In this document: positions 26,554 to 35,500 of the stretch, piece after piece
How the letters are laid out: each line of letters opens with the position of its first letter
How positions within the stretch are numbered: position 1 is the stretch's first letter
Assembly (NCBI GenBank): GCA_964563125.1
Contig: CAZLVY010000002.1
Location: 25,286-89,285 of the forward strand
Length of the DNA stretch: 64,000 nucleotides
Reading direction: 5' to 3'
Origin: UBA1368 sp964563125
GTDB taxonomy: Bacteria > Bacillota > Syntrophomonadia > Syntrophomonadales > Syntrophomonadaceae
Notes under the pieces: generated by a model
The model's database searches: none
What the model saw: the letters and a program-made list of their open reading frames with translations, nothing else
What the model was told of the DNA's origin: nothing
Position numbers and translations under genes: made by a program

Positions 26554-27843
26554 TCACTCCTCAATTATCCTGCCATCTTCAGCTATTATTCTTCCGTTTA
26601 CGATAGTCATATATGGCCATCCTTTTAGTTCTCTTCCTGCATATGGTGTGTTTTTGCCTTTGGAGTAGAAGTTGGCCGGATCAACTGTTTTAGTTTTTTC
26701 AGGATCCAGGATAGTTATGTCAGCAATGTCACCAATGCCTATACTTCCTTTATTCAGGCCTAAAACATTGGCTGGCCCCGCTGTGAATAAACTTATCATT
26801 TGATTAATATCTATATGCTTGCCAACCAGACTCATAATCAAAGGAATAGCAGTCTCCAGACCTGATATTCCAAATGAGGCTAAATTATATTCGCAGTCTT
26901 TACTTTCCAATTCATGGGGAGCGTGGTCGGTTACGATACAATCAATAGTACCGTCATTTATTCCTTCTAATAAGGCTTGTATATGTTCAGGGGATCTTAA
27001 AGGAGGGTTTACTTTGGTATTAGTATCATAAGTTCCTACTGCTTCATCAGTTAAGGTTAGATGGTGCGGTGTAACTTCACAGGTAACATTTACACCCTCT
27101 GCTTTGCCTTTTCTGATCAAATCGACGGTGCCTTTACTGGAAATATGACATATATGAACATGACCACCGGTTGCTTTGGCTAGAATAATATCCCGCGCCG
27201 CCATAACCTCTTCAGCAGCAGCAGGTATACCCTTAAATCCGTAAAGAGTTGAATAAAATCCTTCGTGCATCTGACCATCACTGGCCAGGCTGGTATCTTC
27301 ACAATGCGATATAACCGGCAGGTCAAACATTTTGGCATATTCTAAAGCATTGCGCATGATCTCTGCTTTTTCTACCGGTTTGCCGTCATCAGATACCGCA
27401 ATACAGCCGGCCGCGATCAGGTCTGCCATTTCAGTTATTTCTGCCCCGTCTTGATTTTTAGTTATAGCCCCAATGGGCAAAACATTGACAATGCCTGTTT
27501 TGGCTGCCATCTGCCGAACATAGGCAGCAACTGATGCATTATCAATAACCGGTTTGGTATTAGGCATGCAGCAAATAGTTGTAAAGCCCCCTGCTGCCGC
27601 TGCCCGGGCACCGGAAGCAATTTCTTCTTTATATTGATAACCGGGGTCCCGCAGATGAACATGCATATCTATAAAACCCGGACAAACAATTTTTCCCTGG
27701 GCATCAATAACCTGATCATTTTTACCTGCCGCCAGATCCTTACCTACTTCTGTAATCCGGCCATTATTTATTAAAATATCCAGTTGATCATCAATTTCAT
27801 TGAGAGGATCAATTACCCTGCCGCTTTTAATTAGCAATTTCAT
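26554..27843 (-). CDS. pyrC: Dihydroorotase
   Basis: PyrC cyclises carbamoyl aspartate to dihydroorotate. The 429-residue type I enzyme has the metal motif DMHVHLRDPG (His61, His63), downstream metal histidines in VISHCEDTSLAS and HVHICHISSKG, and the TDHAPHELESK loop. It overlaps pyrB by 17 nt and is followed by carA after 5 nt. Confidence 0.96.
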   Translation of the reverse strand: MKLLIKSGRVIDPLNEIDDQLDILINNGRITEVGKDLAAGKNDQVIDAQGKIVCPGFIDMHVHLRDPGYQYKEEIASGARAAAAGGFTTICCMPNTKPVIDNASVAAYVRQMAAKTGIVNVLPIGAITKNQDGAEITEMADLIAAGCIAVSDDGKPVEKAEIMRNALEYAKMFDLPVISHCEDTSLASDGQMHEGFYSTLYGFKGIPAAAEEVMAARDIILAKATGGHVHICHISSKGTVDLIRKGKAEGVNVTCEVTPHHLTLTDEAVGTYDTNTKVNPPLRSPEHIQALLEGINDGTIDCIVTDHAPHELESKDCEYNLASFGISGLETAIPLIMSLVGKHIDINQMISLFTAGPANVLGLNKGSIGIGDIADITILDPEKTKTVDPANFYSKGKNTPYAGRELKGWPYMTIVNGRIIAEDGRIIEE

Positions 27844-28768
27844 CGCGAGTGCCTCCCATCATCAGGAATAATAATGCCATGCGTACTGCAACCCCATTTG
27901 TAACCTGTTCATTTATTAAAGCCTGAGTGCCATCGGCAATTTCGCTGGATATTTCTACGCCTCGGTTCATGGGTCCCGGGTGGAGAATAAGCACATCGTC
28001 TTTGGCCCGCTTCAGCTTTTCCTTATTTAACATATATAGATTGGAATATTCATCAAGTGACGGGAACAAGCCCGCATGCTGCCGCTCTTTTTGTATCCGT
28101 AAGATATTAATTACATCTGCGCCCTCAAGAGCCTTGTTAAGATCGTAATAACATTTGACTCCCAGTTTTTCGATTTCCGGTGCCATTAAGGTTGAGGGGC
28201 CCACTACTCTAATTTCACAGCCAAATTTGCTTAGTCCGTATATATTGGAGCGTGCCACCCGGCTGTGTAATATATCGCCGACTATGGTTACTGTAAGTCC
28301 TTCCAATGTGCCTTTTTTTTCTTTAATGGTATAGAAATCCAGCAAGGCCTGGGTTGGATGTTCATTGGCACCATCCCCGGCATTAATGACCCGCATATTG
28401 GTATTACTAGCCACATAATGAGCTGTTCCGCTCATAGCGTGTCTTAAGACCATTACATCAAATCCCATTACTTCAATTGTCTTAATAGTATCCCTTAAAC
28501 TTTCCCCTTTTTGTACACTGCTGGATGCTACTGCCAGGTTGACCGTGTCAGCACTCAAGTATTTGCCGGCTATTTCAAAAGAGGTGCGGGTTCTGGTGCT
28601 GGGTTCATAAAAAACAGTCACCATTGCTTTGCCCCTTAGTGTAGGCACCTTTTTAATATCTCGTCTGATAATATCCTTCATGGGAACTGCTGTTTCAAGA
28701 ATTAGTTCAATATCCTCTTTGTCCAAATCACGGATTCCCAGTAAATCTTTTTGTTGGGCTAATGTCAT
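27827..28768 (-). CDS. pyrB: Aspartate carbamoyltransferase catalytic subunit
   Basis: PyrB joins carbamoyl phosphate to aspartate. The 313-residue protein has the carbamoyl-phosphate loop EPSTRTRTSFE (55-65) and the C-terminal HPGPMNRGVEI signature. No pyrI regulatory subunit is present nearby, as is typical when control is by PyrR attenuation. The start ATG 28768 lies directly downstream of a PyrR-type attenuator, with GGAGG upstream. Confidence 0.96.
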   Translation of the reverse strand: MTLAQQKDLLGIRDLDKEDIELILETAVPMKDIIRRDIKKVPTLRGKAMVTVFYEPSTRTRTSFEIAGKYLSADTVNLAVASSSVQKGESLRDTIKTIEVMGFDVMVLRHAMSGTAHYVASNTNMRVINAGDGANEHPTQALLDFYTIKEKKGTLEGLTVTIVGDILHSRVARSNIYGLSKFGCEIRVVGPSTLMAPEIEKLGVKCYYDLNKALEGADVINILRIQKERQHAGLFPSLDEYSNLYMLNKEKLKRAKDDVLILHPGPMNRGVEISSEIADGTQALINEQVTNGVAVRMALLFLMMGGTRDEIAN

Positions 28769-28804
28769 TTTTGTTTAAAGCCTCCTCTCAATATGTTTAT
28801 ATAC

Positions 28805-28880
28805 AAAAAAGCCTTCCCTAAACTGTGCAAGGAAGGCTTACATCTCGTCGCTTACTCCCTTGCCAGCCTCTCGGACTAGT
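28805..28880 (-). ncRNA. PyrR-responsive attenuator before pyrB
   Basis: On the minus strand the PyrR-binding loop AGTCCGAGAGGCT (28865-28877) matches the family pattern AGUCCNGNGAGGYU. It is followed by a terminator: stem AAGCCTTCC with GGAAGGCTT and a T-run (28805-28839). UMP-loaded PyrR bound to the loop favours the terminator. The element lies between the pyrR stop and pyrB. Confidence 0.88.
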
Positions 28881-28893
28881 TTAAAGGGCTTTT

Positions 28894-29445
28894 TCATGAG
28901 TCTATTATCTCCTGTATGACTACTAAATCCTGCTCGTCAAATTCCTTAACCAATACTGCTACATTTTCTTGCTTGGAGGTGGGGACATTTTTACCGACAT
29001 AATCTGCTTTTATGGGCAACTCGCGGTGACCTCGATCAATCAGAACTGCCAGTTGAATACATTTGGGTCTGCCGATATCAATTAGCGCGTCCAATGCTGC
29101 TCTTATGGTTCGACCTGTATATAAAACATCATCTACTAAAATAATTATCTTGTTATTAATATTGAAATTTACTTCGGTGCGGTGAACCTGAGGTTGGGCT
29201 GCCAGTGTAGTTAAATCATCGCGATATAGAGTTATGTCTAAAATGCCAACCGGAACCTTGAATCCTTCAATAGCCTCGATGCGTTCCGCTAATCGATATG
29301 CCAGTGGTCCACCCCGGCGCCTGATGCCTATTACCACTACATTTTCCACGCCCTTGTTCTTTTCAATAATCTCATGGGTTATTCGAGTCAGGGCTCTTTT
29401 TATATCCATCTCATCCATTAAGACATGTTTTTCGCGTAATTCCAC
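28894..29445 (-). CDS. pyrR: Bifunctional pyr operon RNA-binding attenuator/uracil phosphoribosyltransferase
   Basis: PyrR binds the anti-antiterminator loops of pyr leader RNA when uridine nucleotides are high and has a weak uracil phosphoribosyltransferase activity. The 183-residue protein has the PRPP loop IILVDDVLYTGRT (100-112). It is the first gene of the pyr operon and is flanked on both sides by PyrR-type attenuators, which supports both its identity and autoregulation. Confidence 0.95.
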   Translation of the reverse strand: MELREKHVLMDEMDIKRALTRITHEIIEKNKGVENVVVIGIRRRGGPLAYRLAERIEAIEGFKVPVGILDITLYRDDLTTLAAQPQVHRTEVNFNINNKIIILVDDVLYTGRTIRAALDALIDIGRPKCIQLAVLIDRGHRELPIKADYVGKNVPTSKQENVAVLVKEFDEQDLVVIQEIIDS

Positions 29446-29471
29446 TATTTAACCTCCTTAATGCAGGCCAT

Positions 29472-29548
29472 AAAAAAACCTACCGATTGGGCAAGGCAAA
29501 GGTAGGTGCACATTTGTTATATATTTGCCTTGCTAACCTCACAGGGTC
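29472..29548 (-). ncRNA. PyrR-responsive attenuator before pyrR
   Basis: On the minus strand the binding loop GACCCTGTGAGGTT (29535-29548) fits the PyrR pattern, followed by AGCAAGGC. The terminator stem ACCTACC/GGTAGGT with seven Ts is at 29472-29507. GCAAGGC recurs as GCCTTGCC in the terminator region, giving the expected competing antiterminator pairing. It lies between rluD and pyrR. Confidence 0.88.
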
Positions 29549-29600
29549 AACTTAAAGGATCATTTACTGATAATGATTTTAATCAATGCTGTGTGGTATG

Positions 29601-30518
29601 TCAATTCATTTTTCCCAGATTATCAATAATATTTTGCAAATATTCAGGAATGTCTGAATTGAACTCCATATACTCTTCCGTAGATGGGTGGATAAAACCT
29701 AATACACATGCATGAAGAGCCTGACATTCCAAATTAAAATGTTTTTTGACCGGTCCATATAAAGGATCACCGACTACCGCATGATTAATATAAGAAAAAT
29801 GCACTCTTATCTGATGAGTACGGCCGGTTAGTAATTTAACTTTTACCAGTGAGTAGTCTTTAAATCTATTTAAAACCTGATATTCACTAATCGCCATTTT
29901 ACCATCTTTAACTACCGCCATTTTTTTTCGGTCGCTTTTGCTGCGTCCGATGGGGGCTTCAATAGTACCCAATTTCTCACTGATAATGCCATGCACTAAA
30001 GCTATATACTGCCGGTTAATAGTATGATCCTTGATCTGCTTAGCCAGATGGCGGTGAGCCTGATCATTTTTCGCAACTACCAGGAGTCCTGAAGTATCTT
30101 TATCCAAACGATGAACAATTCCCGGTCTTAACTCTCCGTTAATACCTGACAAGTCTTTAACATGATATAACAGAGCATTGACCAGGGTATTATCCCAGTT
30201 GCCATGGGCAGGATGTACTACCATTCCCTGAGGTTTATTAATTACCACCAGATCTTTATCCTGATAGATAATATTTAAAGGAATATCCTGAGCCAATATT
30301 TCAACCTGTTTAGGTTCAGGAATAATAACAGTAATTTCTTCGCCTTCTTTTAGGTGGTAACTGGCTTTCTTGATAGCGCCATTAACAGTTATCTTGCCAT
30401 CATCCAATAGTATTTTGACCATGGTACGAGATAAATATTCCAAATGATCAGCAACGAAAGCATCTAGTCTTTCTCCTTCTAATTCTTCATTTACAATTAA
30501 TAATTCTTGTTTAGACAT
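29601..30518 (-). CDS. rluD: RluD-type large ribosomal subunit pseudouridine synthase
   Basis: The 305-residue protein has an N-terminal S4 RNA-binding domain (residues about 15-75) and the RluA-family catalytic motif GIVHRLDKDTSGLLV with Asp139, then LLTGRTHQIRVH. It converts uridines of 23S rRNA to pseudouridine. RluD-type is the usual label for the copy next to lspA and upstream of pyrR in Firmicutes. It overlaps lspA by 8 nt. Confidence 0.93.
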   Translation of the reverse strand: MSKQELLIVNEELEGERLDAFVADHLEYLSRTMVKILLDDGKITVNGAIKKASYHLKEGEEITVIIPEPKQVEILAQDIPLNIIYQDKDLVVINKPQGMVVHPAHGNWDNTLVNALLYHVKDLSGINGELRPGIVHRLDKDTSGLLVVAKNDQAHRHLAKQIKDHTINRQYIALVHGIISEKLGTIEAPIGRSKSDRKKMAVVKDGKMAISEYQVLNRFKDYSLVKVKLLTGRTHQIRVHFSYINHAVVGDPLYGPVKKHFNLECQALHACVLGFIHPSTEEYMEFNSDIPEYLQNIIDNLGKMN

Positions 30519-30960
30519 CTGCCTTATCTTGCTCCTCGCTTTTAAAGGTATATATAATTAAGAGTATACCGCCGCATACAATTGCCATATCAGCTACATT
30601 AAATACCGGCCACCAACCCAGGTCAAAAAAGTCAATCACATATTGATATCTAAAGCGGTCGATGAGGTTTCCAATTGCTCCACCGGTAATAATTCCCAGG
30701 ATTATTTGTATGTTATTGGGCAGCGGGTTTCTATAATTATATACACTAATAACCAAAACTGCTAAAACAGCACTAACAATAAAAATCCAGGTATTACCTG
30801 CAAAAAGCCCAAAAGCAGCACCCTGGTTTTGCACATAAGTGAGTGAAATAATGCCTTTTATAAGCGGAATACTGTTGCCGAATTCCATATTACTAATAAC
30901 CAGCCATTTGGAAATTTGGTCGATTATTACGACAAGCAACATACTAATCCAAAAGCGCAC
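30511..30960 (-). CDS. lspA: Lipoprotein signal peptidase
   Basis: LspA is the membrane aspartyl protease that cleaves prolipoprotein signal peptides after lipidation. The 149-residue protein shows four hydrophobic segments and the conserved blocks VQNQGAAFGLF, GGAIGNLIDRF and PVFNVADMAI with the catalytic aspartates between about residues 101 and 124. It precedes rluD in a classical lspA-rluD-pyrR order. Confidence 0.95.
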   Translation of the reverse strand: MRFWISMLLVVIIDQISKWLVISNMEFGNSIPLIKGIISLTYVQNQGAAFGLFAGNTWIFIVSAVLAVLVISVYNYRNPLPNNIQIILGIITGGAIGNLIDRFRYQYVIDFFDLGWWPVFNVADMAIVCGGILLIIYTFKSEEQDKADV

Positions 30961-31106
30961 AGAATTTCTCCTTTTTCTAAAGTATTTTTAGCTTCTGACT
31001 TATAATAACATTCCGGCAATTTATATAGCAAAAGAGATTTGATATACATCTAAACAATCACTCATATTTCCCAGACCGGATACTGCCAGCGAAGATGTAT
31101 GATAGT

Positions 31107-31841
31107 TTATAAAGCTTTCATCTTTTCAATAACCTGTTGGTGTGCAAACCGCTCAAAGCTATCATCAAGCGTATTCTTAATTACAACTCCTTTTCGATCT
31201 GCCATAGCCCGAATTAAAAAATCAGCTATATGAGGGTTTTTTGGCAGTAGGGGGCCATGCAGATAGGTTCCAATTAAATTTTTATACCATAGGCCTTCAC
31301 TGCCATCTTCACCATTGTTGCCGTGACCCTTAATTACGGTGCCAAAGGGGCTCAATTTCTGATCATTCAGATAGGTTCTGCCACCGTGGTTTTCAAATCC
31401 TACCACACTAAATTTTTGTCCATTTATGTCGCTCTCTATTACAATGTTACCTATTAAGCGGTTTTTTCTGCCCTCAGTATGCAGATCAAAAAAGCCCAAA
31501 CCATTTAAAATACTTCCATCGTGTGATCTATAATAGTTTCCTAATAGTTGATAAGCTCCGCATATACATAAAGCCGGCAGACCATCTTCTATTTCCTGCA
31601 TTAACTTATCTGCTTTAACCAGGAGATCATTGTAAACCAGTCCCTGTTCACGGTCAGACCCCCCACCCATAAAAATCATATCGATATTGGAAAAATCAAT
31701 TTTATCATTCAGATAAAGAGACTGTATTTCACAATTATGTCCATAGTCGTTAATACGCTTTTGCAGACATAGCAAATTACCTCTGTCACCATAGAGGTTC
31801 ATTAAATCCGGATACATATGAGCAATTACAAATCGTTTCAT
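31107..31841 (-). CDS. gatD: Lipid II isoglutaminyl synthase, glutaminase subunit GatD
   Basis: GatD hydrolyses glutamine and passes ammonia to MurT, which amidates the D-glutamate of lipid II. The 244-residue class I amidotransferase-like domain keeps its nucleophile Cys94 in LCICGAYQLLG and His195 in GTYLHGPLL, in contrast to the CarA of this window. It lies 56 nt downstream of murT. Amidated peptidoglycan is typical of Gram-positive cells. Confidence 0.92.
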   Translation of the reverse strand: MKRFVIAHMYPDLMNLYGDRGNLLCLQKRINDYGHNCEIQSLYLNDKIDFSNIDMIFMGGGSDREQGLVYNDLLVKADKLMQEIEDGLPALCICGAYQLLGNYYRSHDGSILNGLGFFDLHTEGRKNRLIGNIVIESDINGQKFSVVGFENHGGRTYLNDQKLSPFGTVIKGHGNNGEDGSEGLWYKNLIGTYLHGPLLPKNPHIADFLIRAMADRKGVVIKNTLDDSFERFAHQQVIEKMKAL

Positions 31842-31897
31842 GGCTTTTCCCTCTTATAATATTAATTGTTCTAACTTACTGCCGCCCGCTTTATATA

Positions 31898-33286
31898 TTA
31901 ATAGTTTCTGCTGCGTTGTTTCTCAGCTATAACATCCACCGATTGCTGCTGCATTTTCAGCAGGATCTTACGACAGGCAAATAGGGCCGTATAGGTACAG
32001 AGTATATAAGCTGCTTCGCTTTCAATTTTTGCTGCTTTCGTTATACCATCCTGAAGCCGGGATTGAATAAATATACGGTCGGTATCAAAACCGGCATACT
32101 TTATCCGCAATGCCATATCTCCACTGCGCTGTCCCGAACAAATAACTGCTTCAATACCTGACTCGGCCTGAGCAATTACTTCCACATCCGCATCCCAAAT
32201 CCAGGAAATGTCGCGGCCATCAGCGGCATTATCATTTAAGGCAATAAACAGCGCTTTGCTGGCGGGATCCTGGCCCAGCATGTTCAGACTTTGATTGAGA
32301 CCGGTTGGATTTTTCACTAATACCAGGAGATATGGTTTGCCGTTAATTATAAATTTTTCCATCCTGCCGGCCCGCGGTTGATACTTAAGGATTGCTCTTT
32401 GGATAACGTCGTCATCTATACCCAGACGTTTAGCCATAGAGACTGCGGCAAGTATATTATAGGCATTGTAAAATCCTTGATAAGAGCTGTTTATTGCCAG
32501 TTCATTGATTTTCAAACTTATACCCGGGGTCATCTGCAGGTCATCTGCGCAATAATCCCGGTCTGGATTATGATTATTACAATTAGGACAATGGTATTTT
32601 CCCAATTGTGCATAATGATAGCGCTGATAAGATAATTCATGACCACAAACTACACAGTAACGGCCTTCCCGACTGTCACTACTGGCGAATTCATCGTACA
32701 TGGTATCAGTAAAACCGTAATACCATGACTTTAAATTGGTTTGCTGCTGAAAATTAGACAGCAGCGGGTCATCAGCGTTTAATACCAACTCCAGGTTGTA
32801 GTCACGCACTGAATTTTTGATAAGATTAATGGTATAATCCAGTTCTCCATACCTGTCCAACTGATCTCGGAAAAAATTGGTGATCAGCAGTACTTTTACC
32901 TGGACCTCTTTGAGCAGGAGCGGCACATTCGCTTCATCAGTTTCCAGGAGGGCATAATCAAATTGACGGGTGCCGATCAGGTTGCTGGATTTAATAAAGG
33001 CTGTAGTTATACCGTTGAGCATATTGGCGCCTGCCTGATTATGCACATAAGAGCCGCCGCTTTCCTTGATGATTTCAGCTATCATATTGCTGGTGGTGGT
33101 TTTTCCGTTGGTCCCGGTGATAATAATTATTTCGCGGTTGATATTGTGAGCAAGGTCTGACAGTATATGCGGGTATACTTTGCGAGCCAATTGACCGGGA
33201 AAATCCGTTCCTTGATTTCCGGCTATGCGGCTGAAAACTATGGCTAACTTACCAACTAAAATAGCAATTATTTTAAGTAAAATCAT
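31898..33286 (-). CDS. murT: Lipid II isoglutaminyl synthase, Mur ligase-like subunit MurT
   Basis: MurT activates the alpha-carboxylate of lipid II glutamate with ATP and amidates it using ammonia from GatD. The 462-residue protein has the Mur-ligase P-loop TGTNGKTTTSN (57-67) and a four-cysteine zinc ribbon (CVVC ... CPNC, about residues 209-235), which separates MurT from MurC-F. A C-terminal DUF1727 domain completes it. It pairs with the adjacent gatD. Confidence 0.93.
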   Translation of the reverse strand: MILLKIIAILVGKLAIVFSRIAGNQGTDFPGQLARKVYPHILSDLAHNINREIIIITGTNGKTTTSNMIAEIIKESGGSYVHNQAGANMLNGITTAFIKSSNLIGTRQFDYALLETDEANVPLLLKEVQVKVLLITNFFRDQLDRYGELDYTINLIKNSVRDYNLELVLNADDPLLSNFQQQTNLKSWYYGFTDTMYDEFASSDSREGRYCVVCGHELSYQRYHYAQLGKYHCPNCNNHNPDRDYCADDLQMTPGISLKINELAINSSYQGFYNAYNILAAVSMAKRLGIDDDVIQRAILKYQPRAGRMEKFIINGKPYLLVLVKNPTGLNQSLNMLGQDPASKALFIALNDNAADGRDISWIWDADVEVIAQAESGIEAVICSGQRSGDMALRIKYAGFDTDRIFIQSRLQDGITKAAKIESEAAYILCTYTALFACRKILLKMQQQSVDVIAEKQRSRNY

Positions 33287-33337
33287 ATGCTAATTCCCTC
33301 TCCTGCGATTAGCGCTACAGATTTTTTCAATACAGCA

Positions 33338-33368
33338 GAACTGGAGCATGCTTAGCACCCCCCAGTTC
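33338..33368. other. Hairpin between glycosyltransferase and murT genes
   Basis: GAACTGG (33338-33344) and CCAGTTC (33362-33368) can pair around a 17-nt loop. No T-run follows on either strand, so its role as a terminator for the glycosyltransferase gene is doubtful. Confidence 0.3.
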
Positions 33369-33396
33369 GATTAACACATTTGATTATAAACTAAAG

Positions 33397-34593
33397 TTAA
33401 TTTCCAAACCAGTAACTAACGTCCAACATACTATGGGGACGATAGAATCGCCCAGACAATAAACTTTCATATACTTCTTCCAGCTTCAATGCCATGTTTC
33501 GCGAAGATAAGGTCTGAGCCTTAATCAGCGCATTGGCTTTAAATTTTCTATAAAGGACATCATCACCCAGTACTCTGCAAATAGCCCCGGCTAATTCATC
33601 AATGTCCAGTTTGGTGAGAATTCCGTCCACACCGTCGCCGACCATTTCCGAAACTCCACTGGCGCTTACTGCTACCACCGGTAAACCAGCAGCCATTGCT
33701 TCTACTAAAACCAGTCCCTGCGTCTCGGTCAGCGAAGAAAAAACAAACAAGTCAGATGCATAGTAAATTTTAATTAAGGTGTCAAAAGGATGAGCACCGG
33801 TAAAAACTATATCTCTATCAAGGGTAAATCCTAATTTAACTGCCAGATCCTTTAGTTCTGTTTCCATTGGCCCCTGGGCAGTAATTACCAGAGTGGTATT
33901 AGGGCGTCGTTCAGATACCTCTTTAAATGTTTTAATTAAAAACTCAAGATTCTTCTCTTTAGTCAATCTTCCCACAAACAATAATATTTTATTTTCGGCA
34001 GGAATAGGATAGCGATCACGCAGCCAGTTGGTTTCATCCGTAACAAACTTATCAACTGGTACACCAGTAGGTATTACTGTTATTGGAGTTTTAACTTCAT
34101 AAGTATTGAGTAACTCTAAAATTTCTAAACTGGGTGCTATTACATGATCACATTTATCACAAAATTTACGGCTGAATTTCACAGTCATATCTTTGGCGAA
34201 ATCCTGGGCTACCGGGAAATAATGTGTGTATTGTTCATATTGAGTATGATAAGTAAATACTATGGGCAAACGAAATCGCTTGGCATAGTGAAGTCCTACC
34301 CTTCCCATAATAGCTGGTGACTGAACATGTATAATATCCAATTTAAGCCTTTTAATCTGTTGTCCCATACCCGGCAATACAGGAATGGCAAGAGAAAAAT
34401 CCGGATTAGTTGGCGCAGGCAGTGAATAGTATCTGAACACATCCGGTTCGTATTCATGATAGTTAGGATAACTGGGAGCAAAAATAAATACTTCATGCCC
34501 TAACTTTATTAACTCTTCTTTAAAAGTACAAATTGAGGTAACTACACCGCTGGTATATGGCTTATAGCTATCAGTAAAAATTCCAATGCGCAT
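33397..34593 (-). CDS. GT4-family glycosyltransferase, probable diacylglycerol glucosyltransferase
   Basis: The 398-residue protein has the GT-B fold: N-terminal domain starting MRIGIFTDSYKPYTSGVVTSI, then a GT4 C-terminal domain with LLFVGRLTKEKNLEFLI, SSLTETQGLVLVEAMAAGLPVVA and the EX7E-type acidic motif. The start resembles 1,2-diacylglycerol 3-glucosyltransferases that make membrane glycolipids in Firmicutes, but related enzymes use other lipids, so the acceptor is uncertain. It lies alone between a DksA-like gene and murT, with GGAGGG before ATG 34593. Confidence 0.8.
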   Translation of the reverse strand: MRIGIFTDSYKPYTSGVVTSICTFKEELIKLGHEVFIFAPSYPNYHEYEPDVFRYYSLPAPTNPDFSLAIPVLPGMGQQIKRLKLDIIHVQSPAIMGRVGLHYAKRFRLPIVFTYHTQYEQYTHYFPVAQDFAKDMTVKFSRKFCDKCDHVIAPSLEILELLNTYEVKTPITVIPTGVPVDKFVTDETNWLRDRYPIPAENKILLFVGRLTKEKNLEFLIKTFKEVSERRPNTTLVITAQGPMETELKDLAVKLGFTLDRDIVFTGAHPFDTLIKIYYASDLFVFSSLTETQGLVLVEAMAAGLPVVAVSASGVSEMVGDGVDGILTKLDIDELAGAICRVLGDDVLYRKFKANALIKAQTLSSRNMALKLEEVYESLLSGRFYRPHSMLDVSYWFGN

Positions 34594-34622
34594 TGCGGCT
34601 TCCCTCCTAAGATTTTGTTGTC

Positions 34623-35078
34623 TTATTCTTCGTAGAACTCATAACCGGCTACCTGAAAAGTCTCTCCAAAATCAAGTGCATCAGGTGAATCATTATAATT
34701 TTCTTGATAATTGCCCAGAACAATTTTTTCTCTTTGGCGGGCACAAGCTGAACAAAGAGTCGTGTTAATCAAACGGTCCAGACGTCCTAAGTCTATCGCA
34801 TTCCCGCAATTATCGCAAATCCCATAGAGGCCTTGATCCAGTCTTTCCAATGCTTGATCAAGCTTTTTTAACTCAAATTCCATCAATTCCAAAAAAGCAT
34901 AATCTTTTTCTCTTTCATATAATTCTGAACCAGTATCAGCAGGATGTTGATCATACATAGAAAGCTCATCAATCATTTCTGCTATGGGAACACGAAATGC
35001 TGCTTGTTTTTTTTGTATGTTTGCTTCAATCTCATTTTTTTTAGTTAAAAGTCTTTCCCTGTAATCCACAGAACACAC
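34623..35078 (-). CDS. TraR/DksA-type zinc finger protein (YteA-like)
   Basis: The 151-residue protein has an N-terminal coiled-coil rich in Glu/Lys and a C4 zinc finger (Cys88, Cys91, Cys109, Cys112; GICDNCGNAI ... TLCSACARQ). This is the YteA layout found in sporulating Firmicutes, where some members influence sporulation gene expression. It lacks an obvious DXXDXA motif at the coiled-coil tip, so direct ppGpp-RNA polymerase action like DksA is not assured. Confidence 0.82.
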   Translation of the reverse strand: MCSVDYRERLLTKKNEIEANIQKKQAAFRVPIAEMIDELSMYDQHPADTGSELYEREKDYAFLELMEFELKKLDQALERLDQGLYGICDNCGNAIDLGRLDRLINTTLCSACARQREKIVLGNYQENYNDSPDALDFGETFQVAGYEFYEE

Positions 35079-35086
35079 CTCAAACT

Positions 35087-35428
35087 CTATTTAAAATAAG
35101 TTACAAATCCTCCCACTCGCAACTGTGTTTGTACAATTTGCACCAGTTCAGCTATAAATTCTCCAATCACCGGTATATTAATCAGAATAATCTTTTGCAT
35201 AAAATATATTATAATACCAGCTAAGATAGTAAATCCAATTGCGGTACCAAACCCCCGGGATAGTCCTTGCAAAAAATTGATATATAGCAGGCGGCGCGGG
35301 TTATCTAACATCTGGACATATTCTGCTAAACGCATTTTTTCCATATTAACAGCCAATTCATCAATCTTTTCCACCAATTTTTCCTGGGTGCTTATATTCT
35401 CTTTTTTTTGCACCGGTCTGTACTTCAA
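35087..35428 (-). CDS. DUF5665-like small membrane protein
   Basis: The 113-residue protein has an N-terminal coiled segment (LVEKIDELAVNMEKMRLAEYVQ), the block LDNPRRLLYINFLQGLSRGFGTAIGFT and one or two membrane helices (about residues 70-95). This matches the DUF5665 pattern found upstream of dksA-like genes in Clostridia. Function is unknown. TTG 35428 is preceded by a long purine-rich AGGAGGGGGG. Only 8 nt separate it from the next gene. Confidence 0.75.
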   Translation of the reverse strand: MKYRPVQKKENISTQEKLVEKIDELAVNMEKMRLAEYVQMLDNPRRLLYINFLQGLSRGFGTAIGFTILAGIIIYFMQKIILINIPVIGEFIAELVQIVQTQLRVGGFVTYFK

Positions 35429-35500
35429 GATTACCCCCCTCCTATCTACTAATAGTTATTATTACCCTGACAATTATATAACATTCACTTTTCTACTTTT

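Noticed and set aside
31107..31841. GatD as a second amidotransferase lacking its nucleophile
   Set aside because: Cys94 and His195 are present in the expected motifs, so the loss is specific to CarA.
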